From positions 8,122,001 to 8,186,000 of the forward strand of contig JAGVVL010000002.1 of assembly GCA_018287875.1 (NCBI GenBank): 64,000 nucleotides of DNA, in the 5' to 3' direction. Under the pieces are notes generated by a model. It saw only the letters and a list, made by a program, of their open reading frames with translations, had not been told where the DNA came from and ran no database searches. Positions 12,101-22,822 of this stretch are shown here, one piece after another; position 1 is the first letter of the stretch, and each line of letters opens with the position of its first letter. The stretch comes from Nigrospora sphaerica (taxonomy: Eukaryota; Ascomycota; Sordariomycetes; Amphisphaeriales; Apiosporaceae). The position numbers and the translations under genes were made by a program.

Positions 12101-12963
12101 ACCCGCACCTTCGCCTCTGGCGTAGCCAGACTTGGCACGGTGGTCGAAGGAATAGGTCTTTCCCGACTCGGCGAACAGTCTGCAAACATTCATCAGTATA
12201 ACGCAATCCACCTGATCGTAACGGCGTACCTCAGCTTCGCCATAGACACCCAGATGTCGGGCTGTGTAATGAGGTGAGAGGCACCAACAATGGCCTGCTC
12301 CGACTCGCCCGAACGGATGCTCTGCATGGCCTGGTGCAGGGCGTACATGCTTGAGGAGCATGCTGTGTCGAGGGTAAAGGCCGGCCCGCGCAGGTTGTAG
12401 AAGTATGATATACGGCCTGCCAGGAAAGCACCCTGAGAACCAGTCGGGTCGTACATGGGCGCGTCGTCCAAATCGCGGAGGTTGCCGTGCCGGTGCTCAT
12501 TCTGGGAACCGCCAATGAATACACCCACATTCCGACCACTGATCTTTTCCTTCGGAATACCGGCATTCTCCAAGGCCTCGTAGGTACATTCCAAGAGCAA
12601 CCGCTGCACGGGGTCTTTAGCTTTTGGTTAGCCAAACCAGTCCTCAAAGTATTGGACGGGGGGAAAGGGGTGATGGGTACCCATAGTCTCGGCTTCTTTC
12701 TTGGTCATGTCAAAGAAGGCCGGATCAAACATCTGGATGTCCTGTGACAGGAAATAGCCACCTTGCGCATTGATCGTGGCCCCCCTTTTCTCGGGGTTCG
12801 GGTGATTGTAGGCCTCCGGATTGAAGCGATCCTCGGGAATCTTGGACCAGCAACTGCGACCCTTGCTCATCAGCCGCCAAAAGTCGTTGGGCGTAGACAC
12901 ATCGCCCGGCAAGCGACATGCCATGCCCACGATGGCAATTGGAACCAGCTCGTCTGACGACAT
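6130..12963 (-). CDS. Highly reducing type I polyketide synthase (KS-AT-DH*-ER-KR-ACP)
   Basis: An iterative multidomain synthase that builds a polyketide from malonyl-CoA. Exons (minus strand) 12963-12681, 12614-12230, 12179-12001, 11948-11599, 11534-7068 and 6999-6130 encode 2177 aa; every junction restores a KS or KR motif (for example ETM|DPVQR and AAMVLE|DGLFEDMT). KS (about 1-430) has Cys180 in DTACSSS plus EAHGTGT and NIGHLE histidines. AT has Ser632 in GHSSGE. The DH fold starts near 920 but has lost its catalytic His (Ser956) and Asp (Glu1138). No methyltransferase domain is seen between DH and ER. The ER nucleotide loop reads GDIGMAA rather than GGVGxAA. KR has GGTGGLG and the Y..N motif in AYAAAN. 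ACP carries Ser2127 in YGLDSLTA. No thioesterase or reductase follows, so release needs a partner, probably the FSH1-type hydrolase divergently upstream. Start chosen at MSSDELVPIAIVGMACRLPG, the usual KS opening. Confidence 0.95.
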
Positions 12964-14512
12964 CTTGTTCTGCTAGAAGTGATGGCAAAAGACAACGAAA
13001 GTAGAGATGCAAGCGAAAAGAACGAGGCAATAGAAGATAAAAAAAATGCAAAGATCGTTGGGTTTCGGGACCGGTGCGGTTGGCAGTAGTACTGAATGTA
13101 TTAGTAGTATTAGTAACCAGCCCCTTTCGCACGCTCGTTTGATATCAAGCCTCTCCATGCAAGCCGGCAGCGGCGGGGCTTATAAGGTCAGCGCCGCATT
13201 GTACCCATGGTATCACCGCGTAATTTGACGCGACGAAAAGCGTGGAATCTCAACGGGTTTCCAATCTAAATTACTAGCGTGGCCGAGGCCTCAGATGGAT
13301 GTCGATCCTCTGAGACGCCTAGCAACACTTTTCACTTTGGAGTCCCGTGTAAGCGGAGGAGGCCCAGGTAAATGGTGCGTCTGGGTCTGCGGGTACGTGA
13401 GGGAGTTAAATTTAGCACGTCCTGTGAAGGAGGAGGGAGAGATACCCGGCATGGGAAGGCATGGCATGGTGAGTTAGGGCTTGGCATAGACACTGGGCGA
13501 GAACCCCTTGCATCCAGGACTTCTGGAGACGGACATACGCCTTCAGGAGCAAAAGAATCTCCCAGTGTAGGCTCGTGCCAAGGAATCAGCCCAGGAGACA
13601 CGAAGGCGTTGGTGCTTTGCCCGTTGACGGCCCGAGGTGTGCAGCAGGAAGGCACTAAAATGTTGTCGTCAAACTCCGGACGGTCAGCGGAGACTTGGTG
13701 CGGTGGTCGACCGCCCAGGTCCAAGAGCCATTTTCCGTAGACAGCAGGGCACGTTAGCGAAAAGAGCTATGGTAAGCAGGGCGTGAGGATTGCGAAGAGG
13801 CGAGTCCGTTGACGGCCAAGAACCCCCGCGCTAGGACCGGTGCCTGTTCTTAGTAAGGAGGACGGAGCAGGAGATGCCAAGGTTCGCATGTGCGCCTCCC
13901 TCTTCTGGCTCTCCTCTCTCCATCTTTTGCTTCTGACGCCCGCCACCATCGGCAGATGCACAAGACGCCAAGAGCTGGCCAAAACAGCATCTATTTCGGT
14001 TTTCTTATCCTCCCGGGCCCAACGTACCATGGCCTCGGGAAGGCATGCAGGGAGAAAAGCGATGCGTCGACCCTCTTTCCCTGCCCACACCTTCTCGGCG
14101 AGCGCGGACGGCGGGTAGGAGGTGAGGAAACCCAAAGCCTTAATAAGGTAGAGGCAATCGGATTCCCAAGTCATGAATCGGAGATGTGTGACGCGTAGGG
14201 CCATGGCAATTGCCGTCTTCAAAAAGGGGTTACCTCGCAAGAAGTTGTAGTTAGCATCACCGCAACAGCCCAGCCCGAGTAGCCCCTTATTGGAAAGAAG
14301 TCAAGGCAGATATAATAGCCTGCCAGTCGTTCCCAAGTCCAATCCAGCGCCTGACAGACGTCCATTTTTGCGACGCCGCCGGAATTGCCGGAAAGAAGCA
14401 AGCCAAAAGCTGCCCCAGCTGCCAAACATCCGCAGACCGTTCTCGACTTGCTCTTTACTTCGACAGATCTGCGACGGATCCAGACTTGAGTCCGCCACCC
14501 CGAGCCTTCACG
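12964..14512. promoter_or_regulatory. Divergent promoter region, PKS / FSH1 hydrolase
   Basis: About 1.55 kb separates the divergent start codons and holds no supported gene. A TATA-like palindrome cttataag lies at 13179-13186, about 215 nt upstream of the PKS start codon in minus orientation, a reasonable position for a core promoter with a leader. A shared bidirectional control region would suit two cluster genes; no specific regulator site was identified. Confidence 0.45.
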
Positions 14513-15566
14513 ATGAAGTTTCTCTGTCTTGCTGGCGCTTATGGCAGCGCTAAGGTACTTAACTCCCTCTCCTTTCCCCCTTCGCCGGTCTGCATCCTGC
14601 TTTCCGTCTCCTGGTGGGGAAGGGCGTCTTCCTCCTGAGGCGTGCTGACGTAGGGTGACCACAGAACTTCAGCGTCCAGATGGGCCCGTTTGCCAAGCAT
14701 ATGGAAGAGCGCGGCATTGCCTCTTTCAAGTACACGAATGGCCCGCACGAGGTGAACCCACCGGCCGGCTGGGAGAATTATTTCGGCCAGCTGCCGCTGT
14801 ACCGGTGGATCGACGTCGACGATTTCGGAGACGCGTTCGAGATACTTCGGCGGGTGCGCCACATCCCGCGCGGCCTCAGTCCCGAGGAGACCGTACGGCT
14901 CTTCAAAGGCTTCATGGAAGAGAACGAAAATGAGGAGAAAGAGGTCCAGTCCCAAGGGGGAAAGGTGCAGTTTACGCTCGACTACCTGTTCAGGATCCTC
15001 GAGGAAGACCCCGAGATTGACGGCATCATCGGGTACTCGGAGGGTGCCATGCTTGCCGGCTCACTTCTGGCTGAGGAAAACAGGCGGTGGGAAGAGAAAG
15101 GCATAACCCGACATATCAAGGTGAGTGGCGTATTCAGAGCACCTGGCGATGGCCTCTCCTGCGGAGCAGCGCTGACGAGCGGCGGATGATGCAGCTTGGC
15201 ATATTCTTTGCCGGCGGGCCGCCCATGGGCACCGATGAGGGCTCGACCACGGGTATGCTGGCCGACGAGTGCGGCACCATCATCAACGTGCCGACGTGCC
15301 ACGTACTCGGCACCAACGACCCCCTGGTGTACAACGCCATGGCCCTGTTCAACGTTTGCAACCAAAACACGGCCACGCTCTACGATCACGGCCTCGGCCA
15401 CCTGATCCCGCGCGACACGGAGAACGTGCAGCAGCTGGGCGACATGCTCGAGAAGATCATCTCCCGCATCAACAAGGCCGCTGCGGCGGGCACTGGCACC
15501 CCTTGCAGTGAGTTCACCGAGTTCAGTGACGACTTCACCGAGGAGTGCGGCAGCGAGTCGGACTGA
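14513..15566 (+). CDS. FSH1-family serine hydrolase, probable polyketide-releasing thioesterase (LovG-like)
   Basis: An alpha/beta-hydrolase of the fungal FSH1 family. Exons 14513-14554, 14665-15120 and 15195-15566 give 289 aa. The first exon codes only 14 residues, MKFLCLAGAYGSAK, the typical first beta strand that opens this family. The nucleophile is Ser139 in GYSEG; Asp208 in GTNDPLV and His235 in HGLGHLIPRD complete the triad. The C-terminal tail is rich in Glu, Asp, Ser and Thr. LovG, a characterised member, cuts the chain from the lovastatin nonaketide synthase; here the divergent PKS has no releasing domain, so the same role is the simplest inference. Other members act on small esters, so direct chain release is not proven. 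The acidic insert at about residues 95-110 (EENENEEKE) is probably a surface loop. Confidence 0.9.
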
Positions 15567-17171
15567 GTTCGCGGCGGTAGGGGCATGAGCTGGGACGTTG
15601 CTTTCTAGAACCATTATCCTTCATCAGGTCTCCCGGGGTTTGGCGGACTAACGGGGTATTGCAGCACACCCGAGTTTTGCGTACCGTCGGATTTTTCGCG
15701 TACGGCGGCCGCCTTGGAAAACCTGCATATAAACCAAGGCGGCGCGTTGTAGTAGCATATTGTAATAGCTTGCCGGTTGTCTTGCGAAGGAAGGCATGGC
15801 TCACGATGTACATACTTACTTGGGGGGTTGATTCAGCTGGAACTTAGAGGAAATTGGATGGGCCTTTCCCCGACACGCCTTTCCCCGATGTTGGTGCCAA
15901 GTTTCTTCCCGTGCTTGCTGCGAGAACCCAATGTGCCAAGGGTTTGCCTCCTTCGGGCGGCGAGGGTGTTGCTCCAGGCGTCGGAGACGTTGAGCTAACA
16001 GACTGGATGCGTAGTTGGCTTGAGTACGTTGAGCGAGGCGTCAAGCGAGCACCTAGAATTGCGGTCGGTGAAGTAGTAGCAAGAACCTTGATTGCATCAT
16101 GTACGAGCTAGGCAGCCGCTCGTCCCTGTAATATGGAAGGTGAAACGGCTTCGAGCCCGGTGATGATGTAAGTGGCCCACCAGCCACAGTGCCTTCATCA
16201 ATAAGTTTAGCCACCCGTCATCTGAGCACAAAGGGCATGAAGATGGTGGAGATTGGACGAATGCCATCGGGTATAGGTGGCGGGTGGCAGATGCGCATGC
16301 ACCGCAAGGTCAGCCAGTCAGTTGTTGCATCCCTCGGCGGGCTAGCCCGGCATACATGATAAGCTGCATCCAGCGCGTGGGGTGGAAGGGGGGGGCGTCT
16401 GGCTGATTCAGGTCCCTAACCACAGGCCCAGGCGCTTGGGAAGGGACCCAAGACCCTGTGGCCGCTTCGAAGTCGTATTAGAGTTGCGTGCCTAGCCGTG
16501 ACTGCATCTTGAAGCGAGGTACAGGACCGACGCGCTGGCGGGACGAGCGTGGAATGGCTGCCTCGTGGTCGATCCCCCGCATGTACGCCCACGTGGTGGC
16601 CCTGATGGGTGCATCCTCGGCACTCGGTATTAACCACTGTGCCGACAGGAAATCCGGACCCGCATGACGACGACCAGCCAAGAACGTCCATCCTAAAACG
16701 CGTCGGATCGGGTGCCGAGGAAATCCATCCTGGGGATATTGGGGGCGGGGAACCCCATCGAGTCAGTGGCCCGCCCGGCATAACGCGATAATTCACCTTG
16801 AATGCATCATCGCCCGTGGATAGCTTCTCTTCACAAAGCACATATTGCTGAGAGGCAGTCGTACACGGATATGATTCAATACATTGTGCCTCGGCGCCGA
16901 GGCCAGCCAGCCAGCCAACCAGCTACACGTACACGTACCAATCGCCATACAGAAGCGTCCGTCACTGCATCCATAGGCCGCTTATGGAAAGAATGAGGTT
17001 GACTGGGTATTCACTTCTCTAAGTATGCCAGATTTATCTCGTCTTCTAATGTACAGTGGTGTACCGTCTAGGTCTAGATTCTGTCTATCGCGCAATGAAA
17101 AGTCCCCCACAGGTCAGGTCCCCCCAGGTGCATCATTTACGCTGTACAGGTCAGAATCCAATTCCATACTC
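15567..17171. other. Intergenic between cluster and peroxiredoxin
   Basis: About 1.6 kb without a supported gene. Short open frames on both strands show no motifs. A run of CAGC/CAAC and ACGT short repeats lies at about 16900-16930. This gap is a plausible right-hand border of the metabolite cluster. Confidence 0.5.
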
Positions 17172-17899
17172 TTAATCAAGGCGAGGTCTCTTGGCAACGT
17201 TACCATTGGCGTGACCGTTGGAGGCCTTGGCAGGCTGGGCAGCGAAGTACTCGAGGCTGCCCTTGGGGTCGGCCTTCATAGTCTTGGCACCCTGCTGCCA
17301 GCCAGCGGGGCACACCTCGCCGTGCTCGTCGGTGAACTGGAAGGCCTGGACGAGACGGATCGTCTCCTCAACGTTACGGCCGACAGGCAGGTCGTTGACC
17401 GTGATCTGGCGCAGGATGCCCTTGGGGTCAATGATGAACAGGCCGCGCAGGGCCACGCCCTCCTCCTCGATCAGCACACCGTAGTCACGGGCAATCTTCT
17501 GGCTGCGGTCCGCCACCAGGGGCAGCTCCAGATCAGCGCCGAGACCGCCCTCCTTGCGCGGCTGCTGCTGCCAGGCAAAGTGGCTGAAGTGGCTGTCAGT
17601 CGACAGGGCGAGCACCTGCGTGTTGATGGCGCGGAAGCGGTCAAGGGCGTCGTTGTACTGGATGATCTCAGTGGGGCAGACGAAGGTGAAGTCCATGGGG
17701 TAGAACAGGAGGACGACCCTGCGGAGGCGCGACTTGTCAGCAACTAGAAAGAGAGAGGACGGGCAAGCTGCCCCGAGGCGGTGGGTGCTCACCATTGACC
17801 GAGGTAGTCGGACAGCTGGATGTCCTTGAACTCGCCGTGGGCGAAGACGGTGGTGGCCGTGAAGCCGGGGGCCGGGCGCTGAACAAAAGCCTTCGACAT
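17172..17899 (-). CDS. Typical 2-Cys peroxiredoxin (thioredoxin peroxidase)
   Basis: Reduces H2O2 and organic peroxides with electrons from thioredoxin. Exons (minus) 17899-17793 and 17718-17172 give 217 aa. The 74-nt intron was placed with the acceptor at 17719, which restores the family strand [20 protein letters not shown]; an earlier AG (near 17757) would insert about a dozen extra residues. Peroxidatic Cys50 lies in FVCPTE and resolving Cys172 in GEVCPAGW, the typical 2-Cys layout. After the usual C-terminal helix ([10 protein letters not shown]) comes an extra tail of about 20 residues ending KRPRLD, which looks like a basic nuclear-localisation signal. A thioredoxin that could reduce it is encoded in this window at 59197-59872. 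Role is general antioxidant defence; no link to the PKS is implied. Confidence 0.93.
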
Positions 17900-20800
17900 G
17901 GTGGAGGATGTATGTGGGATGGGATTCACAACGAGGGAATGGAAGGGACGTGATGGGATGAGGTGGATGAGTCGGTGGTTTCGTTTTGCGTTGGCGGTTC
18001 GGGCGAGGAACGTGGTTGCTTTAGCTGGCGGGCTCACTGAGTGCAGGACGTCAAGACTGGCGGCCGGTGGAGCGGAATGGACCGAGTGTGCTGGCGATGG
18101 AGACGATGGAGCTTGATGGACAGAAGTCGGTGGAAACTTCTCTTCTGTGTCGTAGGCGTTTTTCAGTCTCCCAGATCAGATCGACCTCAGCACAGGACAA
18201 CAGCGGGTCAAGGATGGATCCATGAGGGAAAGAACGGAACCGGCGGGCCCGTCGGAACAAGTAAAACGACCTCAAGCCTTCGGAAGCTACCTAGGGTCTC
18301 GTTGCCCAGCTCCAGCTTGGCCAGGCACCAGGGCAGCTGGTCAACTAAGGCAGTTCCCAGTTCACTCCTGACAGGGCTGTTTGCCAGGGGCCATTACGCA
18401 TAGTGGCGTGTTTGGGGCATCCTCCACCTGGGCGGTCCTTGCTTTTCCGTGCCTCTTCTCTGCCTGCCTCACAGGGCTCAACTTCCATGCACTTTTTTAT
18501 GGAACCAGCTTATCACGATAATCAGGAAGCGAAGGCCCTCCCCAGTGCAGCGCGCGCCATCACGCCATCACGCAACCACGTGATTTCGCGTATTACAACT
18601 CAGTTCGGATATAGCGGCGCCCCCGATGTCGCATCGCGTTGTTTTTACTTGCTTTGGCAATTGCCGCCACACCAGGAATAATACCGGCTTTTCTTTTTGC
18701 CGATCTAAGTGGGGAGGTACCTAGATAATGCTTTAGCGCTTCGGACGCCCGACATAATCCCGATTCTCCTCCGAGCCATGCACGCGATTAGGTAGCTTTC
18801 ATCAGTTTGGTCGGAGTGATCGGACAACCGCCGGTTTACGGCTGGTTGCTTGACTGAGCCATTCCCCGGTTTTGTCGCCGTAGACTCTGAATATAGGTAG
18901 GCACCTGCCATGAACCGAACTCGTCATAGCTGTCGGAAACACTCAAAACAACCTTCACTGCAGTGGTAATATTCACAGCTAGGATTGGAACTTACTAGGC
19001 GAGATACTTCCCCTACCCTTTGGCGCAGGGGCGACAAAACGTGCGTCTTCGATCTCCATGCAGAGATAAAGACAAAGGAAGCCGGCACCATACAAAGTAC
19101 GCCCTCGCCGACACGCAGCAGACTGGATGCACCTGTAATCTAAGGCGTGTGCTAGCAGCGGCGTCACCCGTCCGCCTTGGCTACTATGGTAACAGGCAGC
19201 CGCTGGTTCCTTGCCACCGGGTGTCTGCAAAGCTGCAGGAGCCATTCAATTTATTTAACGCTACCCAAAAATTACGAACTCTCGTCGCGGAACTGCACCG
19301 CTTACTTCGGACGCACCGGTGTAACAGGGTCCTCTCCGATGTTGAGCTCGTGTTCAAGTCAACAATCTTGTCAATATGGTTGCGCCACGAATGAACCGGC
19401 CCGCCGAAGGTATCTCGCTTTACAGTAATAGTGTGGCAAGCGAGATAACTTTGACTGGAACGCAGAATAGTCCTGCCCCTCCTATCCCCTGTGAATTTCA
19501 CATAGCTAAAGGGGTATATTACACCGCAAGAACTTCATCAGTGATGTGCAAATCAGCCTTTTTAAAGCGGTTTATGTTAGGTACCTACTAATACGTCAGC
19601 ATATTTGTTCGATCATGTCTGTATTTGGGCATCGGTCGCTCCCCATATTTCATGGTCTCTGATGTTCTGTCAAGTTGTAGTTGTTTACAAGCACTTCAGC
19701 CTTTCATTTGCTAAAAACGAATTATAGATTCGCCCATAACGACGTAAGTTTCATAGCATGCCCTTACCTGGCCTCACGGCGACCCAGCTCTCTTATATCA
19801 AGTTAAGAACCAGAGTGATAAGCCAGTAACATAAGCAAGCAGCCTGGTCTCTTCAGTATCTATACTAAAGTGTGCAAACAGCAATATGAGAGAATCTCCT
19901 TTTTCAGCTGCACTGATACATTGGGTATTAATCATGGCAATATCTCAAAAGTACCTGGGTCTAGCAATCATTCATTATCGACATGCTTCGCAAGTCATTC
20001 AGCAAACAAGGTCGACGGTGCAGTGCCCAAACCCAGATGTGATATCATCAGATATAACACTGCTTGTAAAGAACGGCCTATGACGTGGTAACTATCAGGT
20101 TGTGTCCCGAAAGAGTTAGCTGATGCAACTCCCGGCTTTGGCCTGCTCTGGTCTGCTCCGGCCAGCCACTTATTTAGCGGATCAGGCCAATGAAGGTCAG
20201 ACACACGTTACAAGGGATGAGCGTCGTCAGCGGCACTCTCAGCTGTCTTTTAATCCCATCTTTTACGCTCCGCTCCGGATAGATGGAGCGTGATTTGGAA
20301 TTCCAGCCAGAAACAAAAGCCGAACTCGTGCTCCAGAAAAGCCCACCACTGTTACATCAGAGAAAACGTCATTATGCTTACCTTGGGTCTTAAGCCCGAT
20401 GGTTGTTTTCGTGCTCGCATCGTTTTGTTCGGGAAGCCCTCAATATCGTCCGGGCATGGACTATGCGGATCGCCGGGTCGGTAATATGCGTAGGCGGAGA
20501 GAAGTGTCCATCCGGCTTGACACTGGGATACAGCGTGTAGTAGTAGAGGCTCGTAGGATCTTCAGGGCCACAATGCTACCAGGATTAAATTGTCCATGGC
20601 ATTTCAAGGGCGGCGAAATGATTAGAGAAGAAAATCTATTCCGCAAACGATGAAACCAAAGAGTCCCGTCGGGTAGATGGTTTGCAGACTGCGTTTGTTT
20701 TACATCGTGCTCATGCTCGGCACAGACAAGGGGCGTCCTCAGCCTCTGTAGACAGTAGTGTTTCCAGGTTCCCTGCTTTTGGGCTTCATTGCGGTGTGTA

Positions 20801-22822
20801 GGTTCGTACTCGGACTGTTTTTAAGTATCGAGATTGCCACGCCATGTGTTTACGTATCTAACCCAAGCCTTGACCCGGCCTCTAGCGACGCACGGGAAGC
20901 ATATGTCATCCGCCACCTTATCGTCCGATGAAAAGGATCGCGATGGGTAAAGTTCCTGCAGATTAATGGATGCTTGGTGTAGCGGGTGTCTTCCGCGGCT
21001 GCTTTAGCATACGGAGCTTTGGCTTGCCTGGATGGCTCATTGGCAGTAAGAGGTATTCAGAGAAACTGGGCCGAGATGCAGAAAGAAAGTGGCTTCAAGG
21101 CTCGTCTCGTCCGAGGCCTGGACAAGGTACAATACGATTCTCATTCTGCATGCATGTGCACTGGATCAAGCCCCGTGGGATATTAGAAGGGTATCCCCGT
21201 CTCCCACAGTGTTGTTCTTCTACTCGTGATACGGCGATGCGACTGGCTCAGTCAGACGAACTCGCCTGGACTGCCTGGAAGCATCGATCAAAGACCATCA
21301 ACCTGTCGATTGAAAATTTATCTTGAAGGAAATTCTATCCGTTTCCAGCCCAATCTGTCCCTCCGAGGCGTCCACAACCAAGCTGACATGATAAGTTGTT
21401 CAGCCTAGAGCGAAGGCCGGGGCTGAGGACTAACTGCTACAACGTTATTGATAACGCAAGCATACGGGCAGACCCAACGGCATTTCGTTAATCCAATTGC
21501 CAGATCCTGAGCCTTCAATTGGAGTGGAGGTGTGGCGCACAGGAGGCCTCAGGAACAGAGACTCTTCCGTGGGGAAGAGCAGGGACGGGGGGAGGCGCGA
21601 AGCAGCCGCCAACAAACCAACAGTCGTATTCGCAAACCGCGGGCCCGTTCGAGGTCTGACATCCGGAGGTTCCTTTAAGGTTGGCGATCGCACGGAACCT
21701 CTGGGACACCTCCAAATGAGCAACACCATGACGATTAAGAGGCCGATCATGAGTCGCGGCTGCACCGGGTATGTACTTCGCACTGTGGTGGTGGCGCGGG
21801 CGGTACGGGATCGACGCAGGCAAATGACGCCGTAGGGCTGATGCCGGTGGACCGAGCACAGTCTGTGATTGGCAGGTGCGACGAAACCGAAGCTTGGGTG
21901 GGCAGGAAGAAGGCCAGACGTTGAATGCTTGGACACGATTGATGAGTGGTCGGTAGAGGTCGAGCCACACCTAGAACTTCAAACATTTCTACGTTTGGTA
22001 ACCCCTTGCCTATCCACCCGATACTACCGTCCAATCTTTGGCCGGCCACCCAACGCCAATCATGTCATGAAACTCCTACCCTCACTCCCTCTTTCTCTCG
22101 GCCAGCGCCTCTTCTGTGCGCGTGGCTTACTGCCCATGCATTGACGGCACGAGAACGAAGCCCGCAACGGATGCAACCCATGCTACCAACCCTCGGCTTG
22201 CCCGCCCAGGGTGCATGATCACCATCTCTGCCTCCGCCAGTGACAGGCTGTCTCACTCTCGGCTCGTCCTTCCACAGGGAAGTCATCGCCCTGGACAGCC
22301 GCCCTGACGATGCCCGTGAAACAATATCCCCATGGCCCACGGCTCGGGGCTCCTGGTGTATGGCCCCCATGGCACATGCTATTCCCCCGCTGTCAGACCC
22401 GGGCCGCGGAGCCCGCGTCCATCGAGCCAGTCCCACCAGAATGTCAAGCAATTCCATCTTGTCCCACCTCTTCATATCATTGCGCTTCTCACTCCCTGTT
22501 CCGGATGGGACTGATGGGGCTGATGGGACGTTCCGGATCAGCACAGATCACCCGCCTTCCAAATCGCCGTCCGCTTTAAAGTCGTACCCCGGCTTATATG
22601 CAGCGCCCGTCACCATCCAATGCCCGTTCCGTTCCTTTGCCTTCGCATGGTCTGTCTCCCGACTTGCCATCGTCTTCCTTTCGACCACCATACTTGACGC
22701 TGTAGGACTGGACTTGGTAGCCGATATTGGTCAGGTCACACGCCTCCTTCGTTCATTTAATACCCTAATCTGTTTGCCTTCTCTTTGTCGCCGGCGACTG
22801 ACTATCCCACAATACGAACAAG
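17900..22822. other. Long gene-poor region
   Basis: About 4.9 kb in which no gene could be supported on either strand: open frames are short, overlap freely and carry no family motif. The stretch around 19500-20000 is visibly AT-richer than the flanking exons. The left end should hold the peroxiredoxin promoter and the right end (after about 22200) the promoter of the b561-like gene. No terminal repeats or transposase remains were recognised, although decayed elements cannot be excluded by eye. Confidence 0.5.

Noticed and set aside
15567..22822. Search for transposon ends or a transposase next to the cluster
   Set aside because: No terminal inverted repeats, target-site duplications or transposase motifs could be recognised.
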